A stretch of 64,000 nucleotides of DNA from Branchiostoma floridae (GCF_000003815.2 NC_049981.1:6941335-7005334), one strand, 5' to 3'. Shown: positions 51,702-63,807, counted from the stretch's first letter. Numbers and translations: made by a program. The notes: generated from the letters alone by a model not told the origin.

Positions 51702-52192
51702 GGTATCAGGACAGTTCGGCACATGGACACTTCGGCCCGGACATTTCGGCCCCAAGTCCAGGACACTTCGGCCTCAGGGCGAGGACACTTCGGCCCAGGT
51801 TCAGAGGACACTTCGGCCCCGCTAGTTCTTATGTGCGTGGGCATGCTATGCAATGTACAAATTAATCGAAAAGCTATGTGAAACGCAACGATTAAACATA
51901 TTGAGCATTAAGTCTTGAAACAAAGAAATAAGTATTGAGACATAGCAAACACACTTACCAGCGATTTTCTCGAGTAGACAGGAGAACACTATGTAATATA
52001 CTGTACAAGTAAAATCATACGTCCTAAAATTATACGTTATGTATTCAGCTAGGGCTACGTGTTAGATAACTATCGTGGACCGGACCCGGGGCCGAAGTGT
52101 CCTCGGCTTGGGGCCGAAGTGTCCTCGGCGTGGGGCCGAAATGTCCTTATTGCCAGGGGGCCGAAGTGTCCATGTGCCGAAGTGTCCGACAT
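51702..52192. mobile_element. Foldback element of cacttcggccc repeats with 10-bp flanking duplication
   Basis: The left arm (51702-51820) repeats ggacacttcggcccc. The right arm (52083-52192) carries the inverse, ggggccgaagtgtcc. The outer ends share cggcacatggacacttcggc. The direct flanks are tcgtcttgtc at 51692-51701 and 52193-52202. The same dispersed sequence without the insert occurs at 41345-41400 and has this 10-mer once (41358-41367). The roughly 260-bp centre has no open frame of note. Confidence 0.92.
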
Positions 52193-52316
52193 TCGTCTTG
52201 TCCCATAGTCGAACATTCCACACTTCTCCATCAGTTGTGAGTAAGGTTTCAACAAGACTTAACCAAGTATCAAAACAATCCATCCAGGCATTCTGGAGTT
52301 ATAGTGGCCAAGTCCA

Positions 52317-52317
<1 letters not shown>

Positions 52318-52352
<35 letters not shown>

Positions 52353-52380
52353 CACACACACACACACACACACACACACG
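52318..52380. repeat. (CA)n microsatellite
   Basis: Nearly pure CA repeat with cggaca interruptions. Confidence 0.95.
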
Positions 52381-52482
52381 CGGACACACACCTGTGTACA
52401 CACACGCTACCGAAAATATAACCTTCTATCTAAGGTAACTATGGCGAGGTAATCATATTAGTAATAAAGGGAAAGAACGTAC

Positions 52483-52882
52483 CTCGAAAGTGCCAAAGGA
52501 AGGCTTGATCATAAACCCTTTGAAAGGGCGATCGCCGCTGATGGTAACTGAGAAGAAATATTAGAAGGTGGGCTGGTATCAGACTTTTGAGCTCACTATA
52601 CTAGTATAGTCAATATCACCTTACTTCAACACGAGGAAGGAGCTCAGGGGAACTCAGGGTTTCAGTCCTGACAAAATTTAGGGTCGTTAGGTTGGGGTTA
52701 TCTTTCATTTGAAGACTTTGGTCAAACTCTAGTGATACAAAACAGTCTATCAGCTTGAAAGTAAAACTAAAATACATGAGGACACACCTCATGAGGATCC
52801 CATCCCAGCAGGCCAGCTTCGGCGCACCCATGGGATAGGCCTGTGAACTCACCACCAGGGAGAGAAGAACCAACCACAACAT
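52483..52882 (-). CDS. Secreted Reeler-domain protein, 5' exons only
   Basis: Exon 1 (52882-52788) begins MLWLVLLSLVVSSQA, a good signal peptide. It continues YPMGAPKLACWD, which resembles the start of Reeler domains (YPxGAPxxAC). A later exon (52547-52483) encodes TISGDRPFKGFMIKPSFGTFE, the typical Reeler core (TISGxxxFKGFxI). Both have AG acceptors or GT donors as expected. The 20-30 residues expected between them were not found convincingly; a candidate at about 52675-52630 (TETLSSPELLPRVE) does not fit in phase. Downstream exons (the TH...K and W.AP parts) are not visible before the LINE at 51.6 kb. Reeler domains occur in extracellular matrix and insect defence proteins and in FRRS1. This may be a truncated gene or pseudogene. 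Confidence 0.6.
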
Positions 52883-52972
52883 GCTGGTAGGTGTATGGGG
52901 CAGGACTTTACTGTGAGATAAACAATTGAAAGAAATAAAATCATCTTCAAGTTTGCGACAGGAAAATATTAT

Positions 52973-53462
52973 TTATACCCCCCTCACGCATTAGGCGCGA
53001 TTCGATCGGANNNNNNNNNNNNNNNNNNNNNNNNNNNNNNNNNNNNNNNNNNNNNNNNNNNNNNNNNNNNNNNNNNNNNNNNNNNNNNNNNNNNNNNNNN
53101 NNNNNNNNNNNNNNNNNNNNNNNNNNNNNNNNNNNNNNNNNNNNNNNNNNNNNNNNNNNNNNNNNNNNNNNNNNNNNNNNNNNNNNNNNNNNNNNNNNNN
53201 NNNNNNNNNNNNNNNNNNNNNNNNNNNNNNNNNNNNNNNNNNNNNNNNNNNNNNNNNNNNNNNNNNNNNNNNNNNNNNNNNNNNNNNNNNNNNNNNNNNN
53301 NNNNNNNNNNNNNNNNNNNNNNNNNNNNNNNNNNNNNNNNNNNNNNNNNNNNNNNNNNNNNNNNNNNNNNNNNNNNNNNNNNNNNNNNNNNNNNNNNNNN
53401 NNNNNNNNNNNNNNNNNNNNNNNNNNNNNNNNNNNNNNNNNNNNTACGTGAGGAGGGTATAA
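52973..53462. mobile_element. Probable element with tataccccCCTCACG inverted ends spanning a gap
   Basis: The left edge tttatacccccctcacg and right edge cgtgaggagggtataa are inverse copies lying just outside the N run (52991-53444). The missing interior is most likely a transposon or other repeat. Confidence 0.6.
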
Positions 53463-53651
53463 GGACATTCATACGACTGTTGTCAACGTGGAGAACAGAC
53501 ACAACTAGTATGTCTCCATCTATTGAAGGCACGTTCAAATACACTGTACACAGTTCATCAGACCTGCGACAGACAGGGACAATTGTAGGCTCTACTAGCT
53601 CCAGATCCATTTGCCAATGGATTTAGCCGGTGCCCCTAGAGTTTGGTTTAT

Positions 53652-54330
53652 TACCTCCATGAAATGTCATGGAATGGAGGTTATATTTTCTGTTATGTGT
53701 CTCTGTCTGTGTAGATGATTACTCAAGAACGGCTGGAAGGATTGGTTTCATACTTGTTGTGTTGGTGGGGTGTGATGAAAGCCCGAATCAATGAGATTTT
53801 GGGAGCCGTATCTGTAGTTATAATCGATGTAATAATATCAGAAATCACCCCTATATTTGAGATATATTGGAACAGGCATCGTGCTGTATGTGTTTGTTAA
53901 TGGGCTTAGCTGCAAGCAGATAGTGAGGTGACAGCTGTTTGGGGAACCCCCAGTAGTTTTATTTATGTCTGCTTAGGACTGTTTGAAATATTTGTAACAG
54001 TTGGCACAGTAGTTACCTCCATGAAATGTCATGGAGGTTATATTTTCTGTTATGTGTCTCTGTCTGTGTACAAGATTACTCAAGAACGGCTGGATGGATT
54101 GGTTTCATACTTGTTGTGTTGGTGGGCTGTGATGAAAGCTCGAATCGATGTGATTTGGGGCGCCGTATCTGTCGTTATAATCGATGTAATAATATCAGAA
54201 ATCCCCCCTATATCTGCGATATATTGGAACAGGCATCGTGCTTTAAGTGTTTGTTAATGGGCTTAGCTCCAAGCAGATAGTGAGGTGATTTGTATGACAG
54301 CTGTTTGGGGAACCCCGAGTTTTTTGAATA
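53652..54330 (+). repeat. Two tandem copies of the cctccatgaaatgtcatgg repeat
   Basis: The copies at 53652-53940 and 54013-54330 share long stretches, for example ctcaagaacggctgga, ggtttcatacttgttgtg and tcgatgtaataatatcagaa. The same text occurs at 18478. A typical 3' end, tttcatggaggtatgaggtc, lies at about 55104. Confidence 0.8.
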
Positions 54331-57094
54331 TGATAATTAGTTATGTCTGCTTAGGATATCATGGAGATGTGAAGCGTAAGTATAATTGTAAGAAGTTGAG
54401 GTACATTTAACGGTAATGCTTAACAGGTATGGATGTCTCACATACTGTACTGCTGATTTGAGTGACATGGTGATTAAAATGCCATTAGGTCCTCTCATCT
54501 TAGATGGGTTGGGTGTCAGAAGTTTTATGGGCGATACAGATGTTCTGATTTCGTTACGATAAGGGACAGTTGTTAGTTGTCTCTTTCGTAGCCAATGGTA
54601 CTTGTTTTTTAGCAGACGGGGTTGGCGCCAAGTATTCATCTTACAGTTGATGTAGGGCTATCAGAGGAAAGTGTGCATCTCGTTTTTGTACCGTGTGAAC
54701 AGCTGATGTTATGACATATTGGTGGAAAATCAAATCACCATCTGACTCAAGTTGGCCACATCCCTTCTTCTTTCTGAGTTTCCCAACTTCCTCCCACCAC
54801 ACCGCTCTGAGGCACATAGTCGAACCTCAATAATGCTGACAACCTTAGACGGTTTAAATGCCAAACATCAAGCTTAACTTAGCCTTAAGGAACATCACGC
54901 TACCATATGCCGTCGACCTCTTAAACGCACATTACACAATTAAGTGTCACATTTTAATAATTACTATTAATACTAATCAGATGGACATCCTCTGTGTCAT
55001 TAAATAAATACACCACTACTTTCCCATAAAATTTATAACCATTAATCTCAAATACAACCGACTATAAACATACATACCATCCACATAAAAGCAATAAATA
55101 TTTCATGGAGGTATGAGGTCCCCGAACTCTAGTCTTACTCTCCAATCTGACAAGCTGATTTCGGTTACCTATTTAGTATTTTACCGATTTTTTGCCACAG
55201 TTCCAACCACAAGCTTAAGTGGTCTGGAAGAGACTTTCACTAGGTAAAACGCAGGAACTGTACAAGACAACAAGCAAAGCCATCAAGCCAATCTCGTACT
55301 CACATTGGGCTGCAAACGGCACAGGTGTTTCTCCGACGACGCCGACGTTTTAGTTTTTCTCTTGCGTATGTTGAAACGTCTCGTATAGATCGTGTACGAT
55401 ATCCGCCTGTCGGCCTTGGGGGTTTACAACAGATGCGGTGTTTCGTAAACAAAATAGTGGTTTAAAAAATAAGCTAGTTGATTAATTGAAAATCGTTAAT
55501 CCCCTGCAAAGTTTGTATATATATCCGGACCTACCTGGTTCCAATAACCACTTAACAGACTGTAAAAGTATGGTTGGTTCAGTTTGGGATTTTTACTTCA
55601 GAGTCAAGACAAATAGGTCGATTGGTCGAATGATTGGTACTGGTAGATGGTGATGGGTTCATGATGCTTTGTACCTGTAATACTAAGTTACAACAATCAA
55701 AAAATTAAATACCACATACAGAACAGGAGTTCGGAGACCTCGTACCTGCGTAAGATGTGGAGCTATTGATTAGGTTGTGATTATGTTGTGATTGGCATGA
55801 TCTGTTTCAACTAATGGTCTTCTTCGCCAAATTACACACATTGTACGTGAGAAAGTCCCATCCTTTGGCAAAATTCCACATCAACATTTCATCTGATTAC
55901 TCGTATATGCAGTTCACTGCAACATTTACATAATCTATACCAACGTTAGTGTTTACCTTCAACGTGTCGCAAGTCACTTTTTACTGAGCAATTACTCCCT
56001 TCTCGATGAATGGCATAACCCGCTGGACGAACCTGTCCCTTGCCTGGTCACCGGCAACAAAAGCCTTAACCAAGCAGATGTTGGTACAGAAGTACTAACC
56101 AAGCAGATGTTTGTGAGGAAGATTGTGACCAAACCGCCCCTGCAGTTCCGAGCCATGCTGCTATTAGGCCGAAAATTATTTTTTTTAAAACACCGTACGT
56201 TAAAGACTATGTATAACCAAACAGTTAAGACCACACCATGTCCAGGGCCAAAGAAGAAAAGTCTTGCACAGTATCAAGAACAACTACCAGGAAAGCAAAA
56301 ATCGAACCAGACCGTTGGGCCATCAACACCAACCCTTGTTCTAAGTACGGTACAAACTTCATGGCTCAGCCGCGATGACTAGCCACCATTTTTATTCCCG
56401 TCTTTTCGTCCTTTGTTTGACCATATCTGTTTGAATAGGTGTTATTTTGTAAATGCTGTCCAACAATGTCAACCCAACACTTACCTCACTTCCATTGTTT
56501 TTTATCTTTAGTGTATTCAATCACTGTCTGGGGGAATAGTTCCCTTTACTGTCGTTTTGTTTGATGTTATTTTGCAATTGCTGTTCATTTGTTAGAACTT
56601 ATTTATGTACTTAGTGTTTATCAGCTTATTTCGTTTATGGCTGTTTTTAACTGTACGGTGGAGGTGTAGGCCTTGTAAAGGATGTATTACCCTGTTGCCC
56701 ACACCTCTCAGATCTAATTCTGTGAATCTTAAAAATAAACTGAATGTAAGTTACAACAACATACCGCGTTATATTATTACTACTGTTAACATGTTTTACC
56801 CAAAATGGCAGGGAGGGTCTGCAATATCCCCAGAAAAACACGGGATTCAAAGACTACATAAAGTTCTCACGCACAAATTTTCTTTTTTAATATGTTTATC
56901 CCTCCCAGCCCAGATGAACCTCTTTTCCCAGAAAATTAGTCTGCCACTTGCAGAAAAACAAAATGCCATTCGCACCACCTGATGCCACGTGATCCCTCAA
57001 GATAAAAGTAAGTGTGACCTTACGTCATCAGACTAATCAAGGTATTTTTCAAACTTATACACTGCGCGACGGTTGTCTGCACAGTACGGTCCAA
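54331..57094. other. No gene recognised; upstream flank of the C-type lectin gene
   Basis: It contains the repeat end at about 55104-55135 and a related repeat unit at 56230-56370. I see no supported exon. The 5' end of the lectin transcript presumably lies within the last few hundred bases. Confidence 0.4.
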
Positions 57095-60000
57095 ATGTAC
57101 AAGCAAGCAGAGCCGGTCCGGCCCCCTTTCCCGCGCCCTGACAGCGGCCAAACCAGCGGGCCGCCGCCCCAACCTCCTCCTGTCCATCAGGGTGGTTCCC
57201 ACGGGCGTGTCCGCCATGGCAACGGCGCTTCTGACGACGTGCAAGAAGGACTAGGGGAGTCTTCAGACACGTACGAGCAAGCAGAGGAGGTGAAGCGTCA
57301 CGCAACGTACACGTCTGCAGGTAACCAAGAACGTTCTTGTAACTTGTCTTTTTTTTCAGTAAAAATAAGCATTTATTTGGAATATTTAGCAGAATTTATT
57401 TAAAGCAGAAATGGTGTGTGATCACCTACGATGAATTTTCCGGGTTTTAAATACTCGATAGTCAACTTTCCCCGCCTTAAGATATTTTTATTTGTCACAC
57501 CTTATGAACAAAGTCATAATTAGACATGATGGCGCAGAGTGGCCGTCCAATCAGCGCCAGATTCACGCTGAATTTGTACCAGAATACACTGAGCAGCTAA
57601 TCTATTTTTCCGGTAATAATTTTCTCATTGTTACTTTTCAAAAATTCCAAGTGAAAACTGTGTATATTTTGTAACGATACATCTCCAGTTCATTTTCATC
57701 AAGCAGTGACTTAAACACACGTTCATGTACCAGTACCTCTAAATTTTAGATGGCTATCAGTCCATCTTGTTCATGAAGTGACCTATTTCTCGCGAGAGTT
57801 GCGAGAACTAAGTCGAGACTCCACGCAAGTCTTTAGAAAGTAGTCACTGCTTGATGAAAATTCTATTAACTGTGCACATACGTGACTGACAAATCTCTTC
57901 AACGAGATGCATGTGCATTTGTTGAACGTACGGACAATTGACACAGGTTAAGAGTCATAGTGGGGACCCCCCCCCCCCCCGGTCACAAAAAGCGTCTGTT
58001 TCCTGTGGAATCAACTTTGACTTTTGGCTGCATGGAAACATTTTACCTAAGTTTGCTTTTTACCCAAAAGGTCATTAGTGAACTTTCATGGATTATTTTC
58101 CTTTATTGAACAAACATGCATTAGCAAAATACAAATAGCGGCCCAAGGATTATTTGAGCATCTTGTTCAGGTGCAGGACCAGACTTACACCCTAGCCATT
58201 CATAATGTGAAAAGAAACTCACAAATGCCACAATATACAGAGCCTTAAAGGAAGCATTTTACTACTACGCTCTTTATTTATTTATTGGTTTAGTTGTTCA
58301 GAACACACAGCCCAACTAGCCTATGGCTATTACAAAGGGCTAACCCTGCTGACAAAAACAGAGACAATACATATGGATTTGAACAGGATACTTATCAATA
58401 ACAGATTTTCAAAGTTCATAAATGATAGAAATGAAAACAAAAAAAAGAACATTTATACAGTATATACAAGGTGTAGGATGGAGCTCTTCTTCCGAATGTA
58501 AAAAATATCAACACTGGAATTCGAAATATGTTCAAATGTTGCTACACCAACAGACCTCCATTCTCATCTGATGTCGTGTTGGTAATACATCATTCAGACC
58601 TAGGAAAATGTTGTGTTTCTACTTTCTGATTGACCGACTGAACCTATCAATAACTAGTACACTAGAATTCTTTCTCTCTCTTTGTACTCCTTTGTTCAGT
58701 TAGCTATAACTGTGCTTGCACAATGTAAATCTGTATAATCACAATATGCATTAATTTCCAATTTTACATTATATAAACTGTTTTTGTCGTATCAATTTAC
58801 TGATGTTAGAAAAAAAGAGAATCTTTACCAACAGACCTTCCGTAATCGGAAGCAGACCATTAATTTCCTATGCCATAGTTACTTCTTTCATTTATTTATA
58901 TATAATTTACGAACTTTTTGGGTCGGTAAAAGAACTTAAGCTCAGTTAACCTCCCATCAGACCGCACTTATCCGGGAGGAGCAAGCGGTCGCCGTGCCCT
59001 CTGTAGCTTCATCCGCTCCCACCGCAGCTACATGGCCGCCGGCATTGTCTTGCTGCTAGGCCTGTTGGTCGTGGGACTCGCCCCTCTGACGTTCATCAAC
59101 AAAGAGGTAAACACTTTTGTAGTCGTTTTCAAACAATATTTGCGCTGTTTTTATTGTTCTTGCTGCTATTTACAATTAATGGTGGTATCTCACTGCACTT
59201 GTGGCACCGGTGCAACACTGCGGGGTTCGAATACTCGAATTTTAGAGATAAAGAACTAATTTTCTTACGTTTTGTGTAATTTGTTGTCTTCTAAGTCATA
59301 CTGTTACGTATCACGCAATATCGGAATTATAAAAAAACTGCGTACAACAGTGCAGCAGTGAACGAACTTCGCAGTGCCGCACCGGTGCCCCAAGTGCAGT
59401 GAGATACCACTAAGTTGTGAGATACATTAAGTTTCATCTTACTTTGGTGTTTTTACGTTCATCTTTAGGAAATATCGCAACTGTCCACCACTGTTGATGT
59501 CTTGAAGCGCAGCCAAAACGACATACGCCAACTGTCCACCGCTATTGACGCCTTGAAGCGTGACCGAGACGACATGCGCCAACTGTCCACCACTGTTGAC
59601 GCCTTGAAGCGCGACCGAGACGACATACGCCAACTGTCCACCACTGTTGACGCCTTGAAGCGCGACCAAGACGACATGCGCCAACTGTCCGCCACTGTTG
59701 ACGCCTTGAAGCGCGACCAAGACGACATACGCCAACTGTCCACCACTGTTGACGCCTTGAAGCGCGACCGAGACGCCATGCGCCAACTGTCCGCCACTGT
59801 TGACGCCTTGAAGCGCGACCAAGACGACATACGCCAACTGTCAGCCACTGTTGACGCCTTGAAGCGCGACCTAGGTGACATGGGCCAACTGTCCACCACT
59901 GTTGACGCCTTGAAGCACGACCAAGACGACATACGCCAACTGTCCACCACTGTTGACGCCTTGAAGCGCGACCGAGACGACATGCGCCAACTGTTCGCCA

Positions 60001-61293
60001 CTGTTGACGCCTTGAAGCGCGACCAAGACGACATACGCCAACTGTCAGCCACTGTTGACGCCTTGAAGCGCGACCTAGGCGACATGCGCCAACTGTCCAC
60101 CACTGTTGACGCTTTGAAGGTCGACCTAGAGATTGGGCCTAGCAAAACCACCGCCTTGGAGCAGCGTCGTCACGAGGAATGTAAAACACCAGGTAAGTTG
60201 GGTTTGAGTTACTATGTTTTTGTTTGCATTTCGTGATGCTCTATTTGCCAACATCATACGAGAATGAAAGAAGCAAAATGTGTTGGACTTACTGTAATTA
60301 TTCTATTGCATAAAATTATTTTCTTCGTCGATGTTTCCTGTGTCTGCTGAAGACAACCAAAGCAATATCAAAGCGTTAAACGTGGAAATATTTTGGATAA
60401 GGCAATCTGTACGTGTATATTACTGACATCTCCTGCAATATGTTAGCACATTTACATTCATTATTTCATACTTTGAGCCATTACAAACGCTAGCCGCACG
60501 ACGATCAAGACCTAATTTTTTTGGGGGGAGGGGGGGGGGTGCTCGTGCGGCTTGTTTCTGTGCCGTTTTTAACCGCTTAGTATTAAGTATGAAGTAATGA
60601 AGCTAGCTACACTAGCCAAACTAGTAGGGAGACTGGTGTTCTTTTGGTAAATGTAATGATTTGTTAGTGTTGGAAATCTGGAAAATTTTCTGTATTACCA
60701 ATGTCTATCCCTACGTCTGTTGTTGACTTTTTTTCCAGCATCTTGTCCTAAAGGTTACCAAGTTTTCAGCGGAATCTGCTACAAGGCCTTCCGCAACACA
60801 CCTAAGTCCTTCAGCGATGCAGCCACGACCTGTCGTCAGCACGGCGGCACCCTCGCCATGCCCCGAGATGCTGAGACCAACGCCTTCCTGAGATCCTTGT
60901 ACAAGGGTAGCTACTTTATGGCCATCTGGTTCGGCCTGCACGATCAGCGCAAAGAGGGAAGCTTTGAGTGGGTGGATGGTTCTGCTCTTGGGACGTACAG
61001 TAACTGGGCTCGGGGACAACCAAACAACCTGCGCAACCAAGATTGCGTTACTTATTGGTGCTACATTACCAATAATGACGAGTGGAACGACGAAGAATGC
61101 AACAAGCGATTTTCCTTCATATGCCAGGCTGTTCCAGGTACTTTTAATCGCCCCCCTTTGTCTAGTAAACATGACACTGTTTATTATGCATTCACCACGC
61201 TACGCACGTTGGATCATCAGTAGTACACTCGCCAAAAACCATTTGACATCTTATCCCTGCTATTTCTTCTTATTGTTTTCAGGACGTCCATAG
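57095..61293 (+). CDS. Type II membrane C-type lectin with 17-residue tandem-repeat stalk
   Basis: Five exons, 57095-57320, 58961-59106, 59469-60192, 60739-61137 and 61283-61293 (TAG), join in phases 1, 0, 1, 1 and give 501 residues. Residues 1-99 are cytoplasmic, proline-rich, with MYKQAEPVR at the start and TYEQAEEVKR near residue 63. One membrane helix follows (100-121, AAGIVLLLGLLVVGLAPLTF). Residues 125-365 are about 13 copies of QLSTTVDALKRDRDDIR, a charged helical stalk. Residues 368-495 are a C-type lectin domain with WFGL for WIGL, GQPNN where EPN or QPD is usual, and WND. The last exon adds only GRP. The topology resembles myeloid lectin receptors and predicts a cell-surface glycan receptor. 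QPN is not a textbook specificity motif, so the ligand is open. AATAAA occurs at 61862 and 62035. Confidence 0.92.
57693..57860. mobile_element. MITE, TTTTCATCAAGCAGTGACT termini
   Basis: The left end ttttcatcaagcagtgact and right end agtcactgcttgatgaaaa are exact inverse copies, 168 bp in all, in the first intron of the C-type lectin gene. The interior contains the palindromic ctcgcgagagttgcgag. Confidence 0.85.
59181..59410. mobile_element. MITE, GGTGGTATCTCACTGC family, copy 2
   Basis: The ends ggtggtatctcactgcactt and gtgcagtgagataccac enclose 230 bp that match 4731-4964, including the GCACCGGTGC motif in both arms. It lies in the intron before the lectin stalk exon. Confidence 0.85.
59469..60120 (+). 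repeat. Coding minisatellite, 51-bp unit, 13 copies
   Basis: Thirteen in-frame units of caactgtccaccactgttga followed by cgccttgaagcgcgaccgag, almost all exactly 51 bp. Variation is concentrated at a few positions (ACC/GCC, CGA/CAA, ATA/ATG). High similarity between copies suggests recent unequal exchange or gene conversion within the lectin stalk exon. Confidence 0.95.
60515..60545. repeat. Poly(G) run in lectin intron
   Basis: A ttttttggggggaggggggg stretch, low complexity. Confidence 0.9.
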
Positions 61294-63670
61294 GCCTGGT
61301 GGCATTCGGAAATCCCGATTACCACCACTATACAGTGGATCTCCGCCCATTCGTAGTAACTTATAGAAATAGCTCCAAATAGCACATGTATCTGTATCTC
61401 TCTGTATCTGTACAAAGGTTCTCTGCAAAAAAACTAACCAGTAAAATGTAAACCCTGGCATTATTATAGCAATGCCGATTATAGCAATGCCGATGTACAA
61501 AATGTACCTTTATTTGCAAACATTCTGCAGGCATTTTTTTCGAGTGGAGAAACTAGTACAACAGAACTAGTAATTGATGGAATGTAAGTAACGAATTGGC
61601 ACCAAATATAAAGCAATATGACGCACTTACTGTACAATTGTATAGTCACGCCTAAGTTTTCATATAGAGAGAATGACATATCTCTGGATAAGATTTAATT
61701 GTAATTTCCAAAACAAAACAAAAATTGGACTTTTCAGACATTGAAGTTTTCAGAATGCCTTCTGCCAACAGAGATGAACTTTCAAGTTAAAATCAACAGA
61801 TCTTTTTGCAACGGCTGGAAGTTCAAATTCTTTAAAAGAATCCATAAAAGAACTTTAAATGAATAAACATAAAACAAATTGACAGAACTGCATGTGCATG
61901 ATGGAGGTTCCTTTTTATTGGCCTTAAGCATAAGCAAGTTTTAGAATTCTTGTCACTGTACTCTATAGTCTGTATACTGTGCTCATATGAGCCTGGACCA
62001 CTGAAGAAGCCACAATGGCGACATTGATAGACTGAATAAAAGTTGTAAACGGGAACTCTGCGGCTCCAGTTGTCTTACTGAAGGGTGACTGCGGTGAGAA
62101 AGATGTCGGTTAGCGTGAGGATCAGTCTGCTGCACATAAACTAGTTATCCAACTTTTCGACACTGACGGCTAACACTTGAGGGATGAAGGTGCAGTGCTT
62201 GTGTTGTGTTTGAGGTTGTTTTTGACGCATCTTTAGGCATTTTTATCGGACTTTCTAATTTGAGCCTTTTACTTTTTCTTCATGTCCGTTTGACCAGCGG
62301 ACTTGAATAAAACGGTACGAAATACAAAGCCTGAATTCCTAAAGGCGCGTCAAACAAGTCTGGCTAAAAATGTTATTGCTATGGCGACGATGGTCTCTAT
62401 ATAGTGGTGGACATGATAAAACTCAAACTGGGAATAGACTGGAAGTTCCTGCTATGAAGTCCCGCTGGTCCAGATGGATAGTCATAAAGATTGGACATAC
62501 ATGTCCGACAAATGGATTCCGATGGAACTTGAGACTATTATAGTCTCAAAATGCCACTAGCTGTTCGTAGATCTAGCTACTATTTACGAATAGAATATGA
62601 TAGTATTACACACCCCTTACTAGGGCTGTGTATCGGTAAAGGGTTTCCCTAGGGTTTTTGTCCCCCCCCCCCCCCCCCGGGGGAAATCACTAGCGATCTC
62701 GCCCTCCCCGGCTAGTGATCTCGCCCCCCTACCTCGCCCCCCCCCCCCCAAAAAAAAATGAGTTTACATGACATTTTTAGAAGTTGATTGGTATAAATCA
62801 CAAAATGCAGTTTCAGAATGATATAAGTACACGAGTTTGATACATAACTCCATCCATAGTATCAATATTAACGTAATTACATGGTAATAAGATAGTTGAA
62901 CTTGTTTCAGACAAGGAGGGTTGGGTCCCTTGTATTCCCATTATTGCATATACCTGAGTCTTGACATAAGATGTATTTCATTGTATTCACCTGTCCTCAA
63001 GCAAGCTATATATCTCCAATATGAAGTCTCTACCATGAAGTGACCACAAAAGAACTATGTAATGTCTTTATTAATTATGCAAATATTAGGTATTAATTAG
63101 AATAACGCACATTTTGGTATATGCACCTGGCCAAGGGATATCTTCACCTCCAACATGACTGTTTTTTTTTAGTATTTAGGAACTGATGCATTTACCCGTG
63201 TTTCTTAAGACTGGTACTTTACCAGTGTTTGTGTAGCATTTAGCAACAGCTATATCAACTTGCGCGTAGATAGTGTTTATAATGAGAAACTATTATTCAC
63301 GTGTGTTTTTGTTAGTGCTTTGGAAATGTTTCCAGCACAAGAAAGAAAACACTGTGACAAATTGAAAACATATAGCTGACGTATTCCGTACCATAGACGG
63401 TGTTGATTTATACGTTCGCAGTAGCACTGTTTTATGCCATCTCAGCTGCAAAAATTGTCTTTTTCATTTCAATGTCATGTTTGCACCGAACAATATAGTA
63501 TCGACTTTCGAGGTATGACATCTTACGGTACGGTAATAAGGTGCCATATAGGTACCCGGTAACACACCATATACGTTACTCCCCAGGTGCAGTATAGTAC
63601 CAGATAGCGCACCTGTAATATGTAGTAACCAGTTGCCTTTGGGGGGGGGGCGAAAACACGTATAACGTCA
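61294..63670. other. 3' flank of the lectin gene; no further gene recognised
   Basis: It contains candidate poly(A) signals at 61862 and 62035 and long C-rich runs at about 62660-62760. I see no exon chain. The segment at 61985-62330 has the look of an old retroelement tail, but I cannot assign it. Confidence 0.35.
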
Positions 63671-63672
63671 AA

Positions 63673-63807
63673 ACTAGTTGTGACGTTATACGTGTTGCCT
63701 AGCTGCGTTTAGAACAACCAAACATTTGGAACAACACAGTTCCACGGATGAGCGCTAGCCGTTGTTACTGTTACTGATCACAGACTTGTGACGACTAGAG
63801 TAGCAGA
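63673..63807 (+). promoter_or_regulatory. Conserved promoter/5' UTR block of the second stathmin-gene copy
   Basis: It aligns with about 41396-41532 with a few small indels. The shared words are gttgtgacgttata, gtgttgcctagctgcg, tttagaacaacc, cacggatgagcgctagccg and tgacgactaga. The similarity begins abruptly at about 63673 after unrelated sequence, so this is the left border of the duplicated unit as seen here. Confidence 0.6.

Noticed and set aside
53456-53610. Minus-strand frame MDLELVEPTIVPVC... as an exon
   Set aside because: It is open for about 50 codons only up to the gap and has no recognisable domain or clear splice sites; it cannot be supported.
59465-60151. Minus-strand frame of 228 codons opposite the lectin stalk
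   Set aside because: It is the reverse of a 51-bp in-frame repeat; the plus strand has correct splice sites, a membrane helix before it and a lectin domain after it.
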